In this document: piece after piece, positions 12,409 through 23,600 of the stretch
Numbering within the stretch: position 1 is the stretch's first letter
Layout of the letters: the number at the start of each line of letters is the position of its first letter
Origin: Larix kaempferi
Taxonomy: Eukaryota > Streptophyta > Pinopsida > Pinales > Pinaceae
Length of the DNA: 64,000 bases
Assembly: GCA_027924585.1 (NCBI GenBank)
Contig: BSBM01000252.1
Coordinates: forward strand, 7,192,001 to 7,256,000
Direction: 5' to 3'
Notes under the pieces: generated by a model
What the model was told of the DNA's origin: nothing
Seen by the model: the letters and a program-made list of their open reading frames with translations, nothing else
The model's database searches: none
Translations under genes and position numbers: made by a program

Positions 12409-13489
12409 GAGCCTAGCACATCCACTTGTTGATCTCCTACATTGGTGGTTCCCAAGAAAGAGCAATGGGAGTGACACCTTTGCACAAATTATAGGGCCCT
12501 TAATAAGGTCACTATTAAGAACCATTTCCCAATGCCTTGGATTTGTGAACTCGTAATCAACTCAAGAGGGCCAAGTGTCTCATTAAGTTCGACCTTATTT
12601 CAAGCTATCACAAGGTTCATATAGAGCCCAATGATGTTAAGAAGACAACTATCAAGACCAATTTTGGTCTCTTTGAATGGATGGTCATGCCTTTTGGCCT
12701 CAATTGATGCAGTTACCACTTTCATTAGGATCATTAATGACATCTTGTAGCCACGTCTTGGTAAGTTCATAGTGGTTTACTTAAATGATATTTTGGTTGT
12801 CAACAAAACTTGATCAGATCATTTGCAACATGTTTCCCGTGTTTTGGACATCCTTTGCCAACACAAGTTGTAGGCCAACATGAAGAAACCATTAGCTAGA
12901 ATTTTTTCAACTATTTCATTATTGATGAGATTAGAGTTCACCTAAATCCTACCAAAGTCTAGATCTCAAAGCACTAGCCTACTCCTACCACCTCTACTAA
13001 TCTCAAGAGATTTCTAGGAGACCGTTAATTTCTATAGGAAATTCATCTCCCAGTACTCCCACATTGCTCACCTACTGAATAGGCCAACAATTAAAAGAGT
13101 CTTCATTGGACTATTGAAGCAAAATGAACATTTTAGAAGTTGAAGAACACTCTTTGCTTTGCCCCAATGCTTTCTCTTTTGAACATTCAACAACCTTTTG
13201 AGCTTAAGATAGATGCTTCCCAATATGAGATAGGCATTGTTCTTAAACAAGGAGGACGTCTAGTGGCATATCATACAAAGGCCTTGTCCTAGGCCAAACT
13301 CAACTACAACACTTTTGACAAGGAGTTTTTTGCATTGCTTCAAACACTTGAGCAATGCTGACACTACATACTTGGTAAGGAAAGTATCTTACACATTGTT
13401 CATTAACCTTTTTAGTTTCAAATTCCCAATCTAAAATTTAGGAGCAAAGACATTTAAAATGGATTTCCTACATTTAATAAGTTCATTTA
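12409..13489 (+). pseudogene. Ty3/gypsy reverse transcriptase-RNase H remnant
   Basis: The translation follows gypsy polymerase in order with several stops and frame breaks: VVPKKE, CTNYRALNKVTIKN, then MPFGLN, a VVYLNDILV active-site strand (normally YLDDIL; the first catalytic Asp reads Asn), SDHLQHVSRVLDIL, then FYRKF. RNase H follows with ELKIDASQYEIGIVLKQGG and HTKALS, then an ILGKESILHI tether near 13370-13400. The element is dead. It is the right-hand continuation of 10098-10488 across the LTR insertion. It is cut at 13489 by a LINE and picks up again after it. Confidence 0.85.
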
Positions 13490-13691
13490 TTCAGGGGAGG
13501 CAGCTGCGGGAGGGATCATATTTGATCCAGGAGGAAAAATAGTCAATTCCTTTGCTTGGGGGCTAGGAAATAAAACCAACAATGAAGTTGAATGTTTGGC
13601 TCCCCTTCTTGGACTAGAATTAATTTCGACATTGAAAATTCCAAGATTGATGGTATTTGGGGATTCCAGGTAGGTAATTCAAAAGATGAGG
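13490..13691 (+). pseudogene. LINE RNase H domain, first part
   Basis: The translation from the first base runs AAAGGIIFDPGGKIVNSFAW, then NNEVE with the catalytic Glu, and VFGDSR with a catalytic Asp. It is the RVT_3-type RNase H found at the end of plant L1 ORF2, which removes RNA from the RNA:DNA hybrid. The first catalytic Asp of the family (in the DGA motif) lies upstream of the truncation and is missing. A stop TAG at 13671-13673 replaces the Gln expected in GDSRQVI, most simply CAG to TAG. The frame continues to VIQKMR and is then broken by the insertion at 13692. Confidence 0.8.
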
Positions 13692-16200
13692 TGTTACGTG
13701 GTACCAGTACCAACGCACCTTCAGATTTGCCCCAGGGAGAGAGGGTCATTTTTTTTACTGGGAGGGGTGTTTTCCAGCTTTTTCTGAGTGGGGGTTATGG
13801 CCAGATCCTTTGGTCTCTCCCCTAGGGATACTATGGTTTAGTGGCATTGTTGACTGCCTCATGGAAGGGCTTGAAGCCCTGAGGTTGGAATCTGGGGCTC
13901 CCAGGGGTGGGTCATTAGGTCACATGACCCCCACCTTGCTTTATCACACCGGTGGCACTTTCTTTCAACACTGAGGCTCATGTCTCTCCTCCAGGCCACC
14001 ATCCACACCCTCCTGGTCCTCCAGCTCAACAACGCCCTCTCTCCTTGGCTTGCTTTGATGATGACATCATCCTTCTTCCAGGCCTACATTGCTTGATTAG
14101 GGGGGGCGTTGAGGTATTTTCACTACTGTTGGGGTTAGATGGGGCATGACGACCCCCCCCTCCCCACTCTAACCTTCAGATCGGAGTGTTTTGCTCATTT
14201 TAGCTATTTTAGTCATGTTTGGGTAAATTCTGGGGAAAATGTCCCAAATTACCCACAGAATTGATTATTTTATATTATTTTTGTTATAATTTTAAGTTGA
14301 CATTTTGTAATTTCAAATTGACATTTTAAAGGCATGTCGGCATGGTTCTTTTGTAAAAGTGAGTGTGAGAGACTATAAATAAACTCTCCTCACTTCATTT
14401 TTAGATAACAACTTATGGGATAAAACACTATGCTACTTTTTTACCCTTACTAGGGCTCTTGGATTGATGTGCACCTCTTGAGAAGGAGAGTCTTTGCCAC
14501 ACTTTGCAAGTACCATCTCAAGAGGAAGGCCTTCTTCCTTGATGCCCTAGGGTTAGGGTAAAATCTTGAAAACCCTAGGTTGGCATCTTCCCTACACCTA
14601 AGGAAACCCTAACTTGTAAATTTGTACCTATTATGTAGCTTAGATTTTATCTTTTTGTAATTTAGGTCTGTTTTTGTCATTTTGCACATAATTTTCATAA
14701 AAACAAAACCTAAAACCCTAAATTTCTGTTTTAAACCCTAGCTACATCAAATTCATTATCCCTAGCAGCCTTCCTAGCTCTCATCTCCTAGCCTCTCTCT
14801 CCCTTTGTTCAAGCTCACTCTTCCTCCTTTCTCCCTTGCTCCCTTCCATTCTCCCTCGCAACCCACTCCTCTTCCCTTCTTCCCCCATTAGCTCCACCCT
14901 TCTCTCCTTTCATTTCCCATTCTCCTTTCCTATCCAAACCCCTCCTCCTTTCTTCCACTTTCTCCTATCCATCTTCGGTCACCCTAAAAAGGGCTTGGCC
15001 TCCCTTTCTTGGCATCATCCCTTTTAGACCTTGGTTTGGAAGGGATCAGCTCCTCCTTGGTAGCCTTTCCTAGGGCTTGAACCCTTCCTTTTTTTGGAAC
15101 TGTTTCTGCTGCTGTAGCAGACTTGCTTCTGCTGGCTCTTATCACCATTGAACAGCTGTACACCTAAGCCTTTTCACCTGTGGAGACAAGTACAGAAGAT
15201 CAATCAATTCAAGGTGTGGTTGGATGATACTAGGACTGAAATTTACCTGAAATAGAGGTCTGAAGAAGTGATGATATAATCTGTTATGTTGGTTCATATA
15301 CATGGTAAAAATTGACTAAATTGTGAAAATAATCATTGCATATGTTATTGAAGTTTACTGCTGCTAATGATCTTATGTTTGGGAAGGATACAGCTGCTAT
15401 TTGATTGACGGAGAGTGAAGTTGGTTAATGTATAATTTCCACTATGCATACTTCTATTTTCCTGCTCTCGTGAGTTGCATTGCAATCCTTTTAAGTCGAT
15501 ATCACTATCACTTTCATACTGCTGTTGGTATTACTGCTATACTGCTATATTTTTTATGTACTCACAAGCTAATGAATGAAAGATAGGGAATAAATTAATC
15601 CAAAGGTGCAAGTGATACCATAATTTTCCCTATTGTCCTTTTGGTTACTAGTTATTATCGATACTGCTGTTACATTGTACTAATACCATTTTATACATAT
15701 CTGAAAATAAACATTCTCTACTACTTTAAAGTAGTAATAAATTGGACATTGCGTTGTGGTTACTTAGTTATATTCCTTATCTACATTTAGCAGTGATCAT
15801 TAACATGGCATGTAATTGGTAATTTACGCTAATCTACTAAACGGTTAAACATTGATACAAGATCTCCCTTACACACTAGATTTTCTATTGATGGTTACAC
15901 TCTTTATTCTTGTTGCTTGGTACACCAATTGGATACATTTGATATTTGCTTAGTGCATAATTTCGTAGTATGTCTTCTTCATCGGCTTAAACATCATAAC
16001 CCCAAGGCACTGGTCACTAATATTGATTGGCAAAGAAGACATAGTTTCTCTAGTCCTAAGGTGTTTTGCAGAGCACATAAGGGCTCTTCCCCTTGGAGGT
16101 TCCGACTCTCCTAAGAAGTTAGAGTGATGGATAAGGTGACAGTGGCCACTTCTCTCACATTTGTCATCGGAGACTAGCCCTGCTAGTTCATTCGGTAACA
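13692..16200 (+). mobile_element. 2.5-kb TGTTAC...GTAACA insertion, LTR-type
   Basis: The insertion starts TGTTACGTGG and ends TTCGGTAACA, a perfect 6-bp terminal inversion, with the exact 6-bp duplication ATGAGG at 13686-13691 and 16201-16206. Removing it joins the LINE RNase H frame (VIQKMR to QGYEAGSSRC). It has no recognisable coding region. From 14127 it contains what appears to be the start of another LTR. It is therefore either a solo LTR of an unassigned family with a nested insertion, or a non-autonomous LTR element. No second internal LTR copy was recognised. Confidence 0.7.
14127..14760 (+). repeat. LTR-like segment, start defined, end uncertain
   Basis: It begins TGTTGGGGTTAGATGGGGCA, which recurs inverted at 24287-24308, so this is a real repeat end. 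A TATA box, CTATAAATAAACTC, lies near 14371-14384, and a run of CCCTAG words follows. The right end is not identifiable: the flanking ACTAC (14122-14126) is not found again at a CA end, so 14760 is only an estimate. It lies inside the 2.5-kb insertion. Confidence 0.5.
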
Positions 16201-16434
16201 ATGAGGCAAGGATATGAAGCAGGATCCTCAAGATGCAGGAGGATTCATGAGGGAATAACGTTTATCAATAAGCCGCCTTCTATCTCTTATTATCACATAA
16301 TGAGGGAGAATAATGGATTTGCTAATAAGTTAGCCAATCAAGGAACTAGGAATAAACAAGGAATAGTAGTCTATGCCAACATGGAAACAGTGTGTAAATG
16401 TGTTCCTCAAATATCCTGGGCAATATGTTCCTAG
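16201..16434 (+). pseudogene. LINE RNase H domain, second part
   Basis: It continues the frame interrupted at 13691 with RQGYEAGSSRCRRI, then YYHIMRENNGFANKLANQGT, and stops at 16434. The motif REN-N...AN matches the last RNase H helix, where most homologs have NN..AD; the catalytic Asp is replaced by Asn. Along with the missing first Asp and the TAG at 13671, this makes the domain inactive. Copy 2 of the LINE keeps the Asp at this position. Confidence 0.75.
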
Positions 16435-16514
16435 GCCAAAACAGCTTGGAGAACAAGGTTGTTGTTAGGCACTTGGGGTTGCTCCCCTCTTCTCCATGGT
16501 GAGGGACACGTGGC

Positions 16515-17222
16515 TTGTTGCATGAAGGGGTCGGCCCCTCCCTTCTCAAAAGGTCGAATCCTCCAGGAGTTAATTGCTGTGTGACGGCAATCATTTCTGC
16601 ATTAACAGGGCGAGTTCACACAAGCAACATTTATGGTTTTCTGATGGCAGCTTCGAGGAATATGATGGAGAATGAATTGAGACAGTTTCTTAACAAGCGA
16701 GTGGAGGTTCTGGGGAAGTTAGGGCATCTGGAGAACAATTCCGAGCAGTTGAGAATTTGCGAGCTATTCTAGTCTCTTCCTTTCCAGAATTAGGTCGATG
16801 CGGCCCATTGCTTCTCCCAGGAACACACTGAGTGGTTGTTAGCTTCGCATTCTTCAGCAGAGGATATGGCGGGTTGGTCTGAGGTATACGCATTTGTGAA
16901 AGGAAGCATGGAGGACTTTAAAAAGAATCTTCAAAGGGTTTATGAAGTTGTTTGCAAAGGAATGCAGGAAGCCTCAGTAGTCTCAGAGGAAGTCAAGTAC
17001 ATCTCGGTTCAGATAACTTGCCTGGATTCAAGAATTGAAGACTTGGAGGGGAACATGAGAGAGCTTATGGAAATCGTTGACATTATCAAGGAGGAAATAT
17101 TAAAGATGTCCAGGATGAATCAGTGCAGTCACTGCCAGGAGTCTCCAACCAATGGGGTCCGCCCAATGGAAGAAGCTTATGTCTTGCAACCAGTCTATGG
17201 CTTCTCAGGCAAGAAAGAATAG
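16515..17222 (+). pseudogene. Coiled-coil reading frame downstream of LINE RNase H
   Basis: A plus-strand reading frame lies after the RNase H stop and is interrupted by stops near 16770-16830. The clean part opens at an ATG at 16866 (MAGWSEVYAFVKGSMEDF) and runs to 17222. Residues near its middle form a heptad-like stretch (ITCLDSRIEDLEGNMRELME, then IIKEEILKM), followed by a C..C pair (CSHCQES). LINE copy 2 has a related and longer frame at 42094-42786 with SSIVNLDSKLEAVNNQVLEV in the same position. Function unknown. Plant L1 elements normally end their coding part at RNase H, so this frame is unexpected. Confidence 0.6.
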
Positions 17223-17492
17223 CAAAATGGTTTCCTTACTGCAGAATGTTTAAATGTTTTTTTGTGTAAACAGTTTGTAAGGGTCTATCCCTCCCACAAT
17301 ATGGCTAAGACAGGAAAGCATGTTAGTAAATTTTGTAAGTTCAAGGAATTCCATGCTTTAGCTTTTCTGAGTCTCCGACACAGGCAAAAATAGCTATTAG
17401 ACTACAGTTTCTTATGTATCTGGACAGTTGTGCACAGCCTTTTTAATACATTTTATGTTTTCAGTTTCTGTTAAAAAGAAAAAGTTCATTTA

Positions 17493-17543
17493 GTAAAAAA
17501 TAAGAAGGTTAGATCAAATAGAGTAATATTACATGGGAACGCA
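17493..17543 (+). pseudogene. Gypsy pol tether fragment after LINE
   Basis: Read from the target duplication onward, this short stretch gives HLVKNKKVRSNRV, which fits the gypsy segment between RNase H and integrase (usually HLVIKYKKG.SN.VADALSR). It shows that the gypsy element at 10.1-13.5 kb continues beyond the LINE. It is then cut by the LTR at 17549. Confidence 0.55.
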
Positions 17544-17548
17544 CTCCC

Positions 17549-20500
17549 TATTACCTCCCAAACTAGAATGTGTGAATAAATTCTTGAAGATGCAAGCTAG
17601 CCGAGGGGAACAAAGGGAAAAGGCTAATGTCACCACACCGATCCCCTCTCACTTTAGGTTGGCTCTTCTCCAACTCAAGAGGGGTAGCCCTAAGATAGGA
17701 TTGCTAGGGAAAAGCAGTGATGAACAAATTGCCAAAAAATCAGCAATATCGCGATTTTTCAGAATATAGAACCTCAAACGAAAAATCACGAAATTTTGAA
17801 AAAAACGGTAGAGGAAGAAATCGGCAAATATCCGGAAAAAAAATAGCAAAAATTGGCAAAAATCGAGAAGAAAACGACAGGGAAATTTTGACCCTATTAA
17901 AAAGTTGATTTTTCTTTTACCTTATTTGTCTTTGCAGTTGTTGGGGAATGGGAGTGAAGGCGTTTACCATCATCAACAATCCCCAAACCATTGTTCTCAA
18001 TGCAATCAATATTTTCTTTTATTAGAGTAGGGATGAAGTTCATTGCAGAAATAATTTTAACAATGTAATTGATTGCATTCTAAGACAGATATGACCTATC
18101 TTGTTTATCACTAGAATCTTACAAACTAGGTATGTAGTTTCTCATTCATTCAAAAGAAAATGGGAATAAAAAATTATATAGTGAAGTTAGGCTAACAACA
18201 AAGGCTTATAAAATAATAATTTTATGTGAAGCAAGACGACTAGCGAAAATTGACATTTCTTTTGTATGTACGTGTAAAATTTGGTGCAATGAGGATTTAA
18301 ATTTTGATTGGAGGGTAGGATTGGAGGTATTGAATTAGTAAATATTGGAACAAGGGTATATTCTAGAACACCATATATGTCAAATAAAACCTTAGAGACA
18401 TAACTTCAATTATTGTCTTGCACACTTTAAGTGACCACCACCTTCACCTTTTGCAACGCTATACTCAATAGGAAGACACCAAAACATCAACATTTATGTA
18501 TACATTATCCTCATGGTTCTAGGGTTTAGATTGCAACTGTTTTTTGTTTGTACTCATGGCATGGCTTAGATATACTTCCAACATAAGCCTTGAGAAACAC
18601 AAAGGGCTTACGAACATAGTTCATAGAACAAACCTTTTCATTTATTGGACCACTAACTATCCACCTACCTAGACTCCTCTCCTCTCAACCATCCTATACA
18701 AATGCCAAGTGGTACACCATGGTTTTGACTTGTCATGATGAGATACATTTGTATATTTGATGTCATTTTGTATTGGTTGTCCACTTTTGACTCCTTGATT
18801 GGACAACTATCAAGGTTCATGATTTAGTATTGACTTTGATGTATCATTTTTTATTTGGCATCCACTACATCATATATATCGGTGTTTTTAAAATTTTGAA
18901 AAATGAATTTGTTTTGTAATTTTTAAGGCTTGCTGCGATTTGCCAATGTTTTCCATTTTTTCACCAATGTTGCTGAGAAGATGTATTCTAGATCCCCTGC
19001 CAATTTTTTCTCGATGCCAATTTTTTTCAACAATGGGGCTAAGATGATTCTGAAGAGGTTGCCCTAGCAAAACATTGTAGTAGAGGATTTTTTAATGGTG
19101 ATGGGAAGATAATGAAACCACTCCGAAGGCCGATGCCAATCCGATCTAGGGAAAATGGAGTCAAAGGATCACTAACTTAGAGAGCATTGCTTCAAAGGTC
19201 ATCCAGGAAATAAAAATGCTCTAGGCTACCCTTGCCTCAATGGGTGTATTAGAAGGTTCAATTGCAATCACAAAGGGAAGAGACTCCCTCCTTTACTTCC
19301 TTCCTTGGGTGTACCTTACACAAAGGAATCTAAGATAGATGAACTTACCCTAGGTCCAATCCAACAAGACAATACTATCTCTTCAATGGCCCAAGAGAAA
19401 TAACACGGACAATGCTAGCAATATAATCTCTAATAGATAAGCACAATAGCAAGAATAATGCCACACATTAACAAGAGAGAAACCCATAAGACAAATTTTC
19501 CCCAAGAAAAAGATATGTTCATTAGGCTTGAAAGAAAGCAAGCTTCAAAGATCCAACCATGAGTTCAAATGAGGAAGAGGCTCTATTTATGTAGGAGAGT
19601 AGCTCAACTTCTTTTACAATAAAATATTCATTTATTCCTAGATCTAGCCTAGGGTGGAGTAAACAAGTACAAAAACCCTACTATTCAATGAACAAGCTCC
19701 TAACATATACATAAAGGTGGTGGTCAATGCCACATGTACAATGCTCAAGATACAAAAGCCCAAAAGAGAGGGAGTGCCTCCTCCAAATGAGAGAACAAGT
19801 CCAAGCAATGTCCAAAATTCAAATCTAGACTCCAAAGGCTTCTCCAAGGGGATACTCCTACAAGCAATGTCCACATATCAACCAACAAGAGCCTAGGAGC
19901 CTCCCAAGTGCAAAAAGTCCTCCATAAAGCTTGAAGAATAATGACAAGTAAAAACAAACCCCAGCCTCCAAAGGCTCTCAAGGGATCACTCTCCAATAGA
20001 TGTGTCCACAAAGTGCATACATGAGGGAAGAAATTCAACCCAGTAGCCTCCAAAGGCTCTTCAAAGGAGACTTCTCCAACAAGAATGTGTCCACATGGAA
20101 GCCAACCCAACCAAATGATGTCCACATGCAACTAAATCCAGCTTCCAAGTGCAAAACATCCTCCATAGAATAGGGAACCAATTACCATGCAATCTATCTT
20201 AGCATCCAAGGTGATCTCCAAAGGGTAGCGCTCCACCAAAGTGTGCTTAGAAGACAATGAAAAGACCTAGCTTGTAGGGCTTTGACCTTAGAGCTCCTCC
20301 AAGATGCAAAACGGTCACCATCAAATGTGAAATAAACCCCTCCAATGTGGACAAGTAATCCCAAAGACTGAATGCTTCATCAAATGGACAAAAAAGTCCC
20401 TCAACAAAGGCATATATGCAAGGATACTGCTCCATATCAGCTCTGAAAGACTAGGTGATGCTGCTGTCGTGAAATATGAACCTGAGGACTAGCTTTGACA

Positions 20501-21428
20501 TAAATGATCATTTCCAGAACTACATTGCCTCTCTTCAAAGGCTGGACATCTCTCCAGAGGCCTGTCGCTGGTGCATTGGTGCTCTTCCACATGAAGATGG
20601 CTCCTTTCAAGTGAATAAGTCTGTGACCTCTCCCAGATGTGGCTGAGATTATGTGAAGAGGGCTCCAAGAGCAAAACGGTTCCATGAAGCATGCCATGAC
20701 CAAGTAAAAAAACTCCCAATAGGTGACAGCATGTTCAAACTGGCAGAGAAAACCCTCCTCCAAGACTAGACATCACTCCCTGCTGGACAATACTTCAACT
20801 TGTTGCTGGCTGCAAGCTTCAGTACACAGGAAAATTATTTTTTAGGGCTGTTGCCTCAGTAAATCACTTCACACCATGCCCAAAACAGGGCCGGATTTGG
20901 AAAAAAGGTTGTTTACTACCCCTTTTGTTGTTGTTTCACATGCACAGGCTCAGAATAGAAGATTTATTGCCCAGAATGTTGTTTGAAGGACAAAACAGGG
21001 ATGAAACATGCCCAGATCCGCCCAGAACTGTTGATTATGGCTGCCCGAAGGTTAGAACTTAGGACAGTCCCTAATTACACCCAGAATTTGTTGATTTATT
21101 GCCCAGATTTGAAACAAAGCCCCTTACTGCTGATTTATGGTTGGTTTTACCACATACTTGCCTCTTATAGTGCCCAGTTTGACCAAAATACTGTCCTTAG
21201 GGCTGACATATGAAAACGCAGGTTGCTTGCTGCACATATTGTCTTCTAGTTGTACTGCACTCTATCCAATAACAACATATAAGGAGTCATCATAATACGC
21301 AACCATCGCCATCTGAAGCAAAATTCCATCCCAAGAAAAACCATGATCAACCAAGGAATGAACATGTCACCCCCACTAGAGTATGATGTAAATCACAAGT
21401 GGACACCCATGCAAAATGGGGGGTAACA
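17549..21428 (-). mobile_element. Long solo LTR, minus strand, with hAT inside
   Basis: The right end is the reversed LTR start, ...CATGCAAAATGGGGGGTAACA, and the left end is TATTACCTCCCAAACTAG, which matches the reversed end of the copy at 27052-30381 with one base changed in the terminal TG. The exact 5-bp duplication CTCCC flanks it (17544-17548 and 21429-21433). It aligns piecewise with 10489-12408 and 27052-30381. A DNA element at 17715-19035 interrupts it. No coding region inside is convincing; the 100-130 codon frames on the minus strand at 19745-20763 consist of LTR sequence shared with other copies. Confidence 0.85.
17715..19035. mobile_element. hAT-like non-autonomous DNA transposon
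   Basis: The ends are CAGTGATGAA on the left and TTCAACAATG on the right, an imperfect terminal inversion (8 of 10). Next to them are 8-bp flanks, GGGAAAAG (17707-17714) and GGGCTAAG (19036-19043), matching at 6 of 8 positions. An 8-bp duplication with a CA(G/T)TG start is the hAT superfamily pattern. Subterminal words of the TTGGCAAAAATCG kind recur near both ends. The surrounding LTR alignment resumes directly after it. No transposase frame is present in 1.3 kb, so it would need help from an autonomous relative. Confidence 0.65.
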
Positions 21429-21433
21429 CTCCC

Positions 21434-21607
21434 TACGTTGGAGGGGTGTTACAGCTCAAATTAACACCCTTACGAAGGGTCACGAAGGCCAGTGCTAAGG
21501 GTGGCGACTAATCAGGAATATGCACTCACTGTCACCACAATGCACTCTCCTCTCTCTTTAGGACTTGCTCCTTCGGCCCAGGGAGGCTTCCCAAATGAAC
21601 CTAGAAG
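21434..21607. other. Short spacer between two solo LTRs
   Basis: No gene. This piece lies between two solo LTRs and should be part of the older host sequence or of the gypsy element. It reads without a recognisable domain in any frame. Confidence 0.4.
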
Positions 21608-22914
21608 TGTTAAGATTTGATAGCTCGGTGGCACACCTGCATCAGGTGCCTAGGTGCAGGGGTCAATACTTGGAGTCTCATTAATATTCTTAAAGTGACT
21701 TTATTAATAAGTTTTTATTAAAGTACCTTTTTGATGTGACTTTATGATTTTAAAGTGAGTTGCACTTTATTATGTTTTTTAAAGTGACTTTAAGTCATAA
21801 AATGTACTTTTTAAATATTTAGGGTAACGTGACTTTTCAAAAAGAAAAATTTATTGTATAGTTCACTTAGGAGCTTTAAGTGAATGAGAGATTAGATCCT
21901 AGCCATAGATCTCTTGGCCAAGATCTAATCTCATCCATTGAAGTTGAAGAGTCATGAGAGTAACCCTAATAGGGTAAATAAAAGTTGAATGAGACTTCAT
22001 TTTTGGGCACACATTCCAAGAGAGCAGTTTTGGAGAGGCTCGAGTTTCTAGAGGAGAGAGGAGAAGTTGAGAAGAGGAATAAGAGAGAAGGCTGGGCACT
22101 GAAGAAAGCGCATTTCCCTAGGAGAGGAACACGCATCCCTAGGAAGATTCCAGCATTAATTAACAGCAGCAAAAGGGGCTCGATTCCCAAGGTAGAGAGC
22201 ACAGTCTACAGTGAAGTTTTGCATCAGAAAAGTGGTAGTTCCGTACAGTTGAAGAGAGGAGATTCGTACTGCAGAAAAGTGAGGCCATACAGTCACTAGA
22301 TTACACAGAAAACGAGGCAGCCTGTGGGCACAGTTTTCGAGGTGATCTTCTGCTGATATTTTTTGTCTTATTTATGCACAAACTCCAAAGTGTATTTCTG
22401 CTGTACTGTTTACTGGAGATTTCAGTCATTTACAGTCATTTCTGGACACTAAAAAGGGGTCTCTATGGTCACAGTCAACTGAGATTTTTATGCACAGTCA
22501 ATGCTGGAAATCACTGTGTAATTTCTTGATGTAATACGCTGCTGCTATACTCTCTGTAATATTCCTTAAGAGCTCAATAAAGACTCTCTCTCTTGACTGG
22601 TTTTTTCCCCGAAGTGTGGGGTTTCTCCAGGGTCATGGTTGACCAAAAATTCTGTGTTAAATGCTCCTTACTGCATGCTGGTATATTTTCCTGTGCATGA
22701 AATTTTATGACAGTCTGTTGTTTATTAAGTTTTTCCACTGCTAAATGGACTTTACAGACAGTATATTAGCCTACAGTCAAGTTAATTTTAATGTTTGATA
22801 AATGTGCATGACTTGTGTTTACTGTTGAGGTCAATATCAGTGGTTTGTAAAGTGTTTGACAATAGTTCTTAGTGGCTGTGTGAACAGAGGTCTGAACTAA
22901 GTCATTTTTCAACA
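21608..22914 (+). mobile_element. Solo LTR, copia-type, 1.3 kb
   Basis: It begins TGTTAAGATTTG and ends TTTTTCAACA, with the exact 5-bp duplication AGAAG at 21603-21607 and 22915-22919. The word pair GGTTTTTTCCCC and GGGGTTTCTCC near 22600-22630 is the R-region style of plant copia LTRs, preceded by CTCAATAAAGACTC, which resembles a poly(A) signal. No primer site or coding region adjoins it. The reading frames inside (for example 21985-22299) are LTR sequence and not genes. Confidence 0.85.
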
Positions 22915-22919
22915 AGAAG

Positions 22920-23600
22920 TAGCCCTGTAACATACAATAATGAGAACAACTCTACTTCTAACAAAACTCTCCTATTAGATTAGTCAATCTCTGCCTTTTG
23001 GAGTCAATAAGATATTCAATAAACGCTCACACAACTAGGAGGTTAGGAGCAATATGAACTAACACTACCTTGTTATTAAGATATGTCAATGAAGTATAAT
23101 ACAAAACCATCAACAATTAACTTGTAGGAAACTTCAATCAAACCCTTGGAAATCACAAGAAAAATACTTCTTACCTCTCACCAACCAATATCAAGTTTGT
23201 AACCTCTTGGAGTAACTTAGGTTGGCAATGGCCAATGCAATATGTGGCTATTCAAAGTTTCAAACAACTTTAGATCTGTACCAGCTTGTAAAATGATAAA
23301 GTGGCTTGATTTAACACTTTGAAAGCCCCCAGGGATACCCAACAGTACTTTAGGGTGATGTATCCCAATAGACCCCTAGCTTAGGGCAAAAACCAAGCTA
23401 AAATGCATTTTTTTATGATTTTTCAATAAGATAAACAACTCATAAATAAATAACAGAGTAACCTTTTTTGGATTTTTGCAAATAAACTCAATACAAATCA
23501 AAGTACAACAGCAAAATAAATATTTTTTTATTTTTTTAAATATTTGATTTGTTTGTATTTTTCAAATATGATACATAAAGTAATTTTGAAAAAAGAGAAA
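22920..23600. other. Non-genic AT-rich stretch
   Basis: No coding region or repeat end recognised. It is AT-rich, with short A and T runs at about 23400-23590. Confidence 0.4.

Larger units (their letters stand above)
13490..17481 (+). mobile_element. LINE tail (copy 1) with internal insertion
   Basis: This is the 3' end of a LINE-type retrotransposon: part of an RNase H domain, a coiled-coil reading frame, an untranslated tail and an A-rich end at TTTCTGTTAAAAAGAAAA. It is flanked by the 11-bp target duplication AAGTTCATTTA (13479-13489 and 17482-17492). Removing it restores the gypsy tether frame (VHLVKNKKVRSNRV after 17482). A 2.5-kb insertion, 13692-16200, splits it. A second copy with its own duplication lies at 41483-43230. 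The left end falls within the RNase H domain at the same point as copy 2. Confidence 0.85.

Noticed and set aside
14127-16200. Attempt to close the LTR starting at 14127
   Set aside because: No second ACTAC next to a CA end was found except at 15720-15724, where the preceding bases do not fit an LTR end; the right limit is left open.
13669-16244. Possible intron (CAG|GTAGGT ... TGCAG|GA) in the LINE RNase H
   Set aside because: The terminal inversion and 6-bp duplication with exact frame restoration at 13692-16200 explain the gap better as an insertion.
19745-20763. Minus-strand frames of 108-128 codons in the long LTR
   Set aside because: They are LTR sequence shared with non-coding copies at 11-12 kb and 28-30 kb, without conserved frames.
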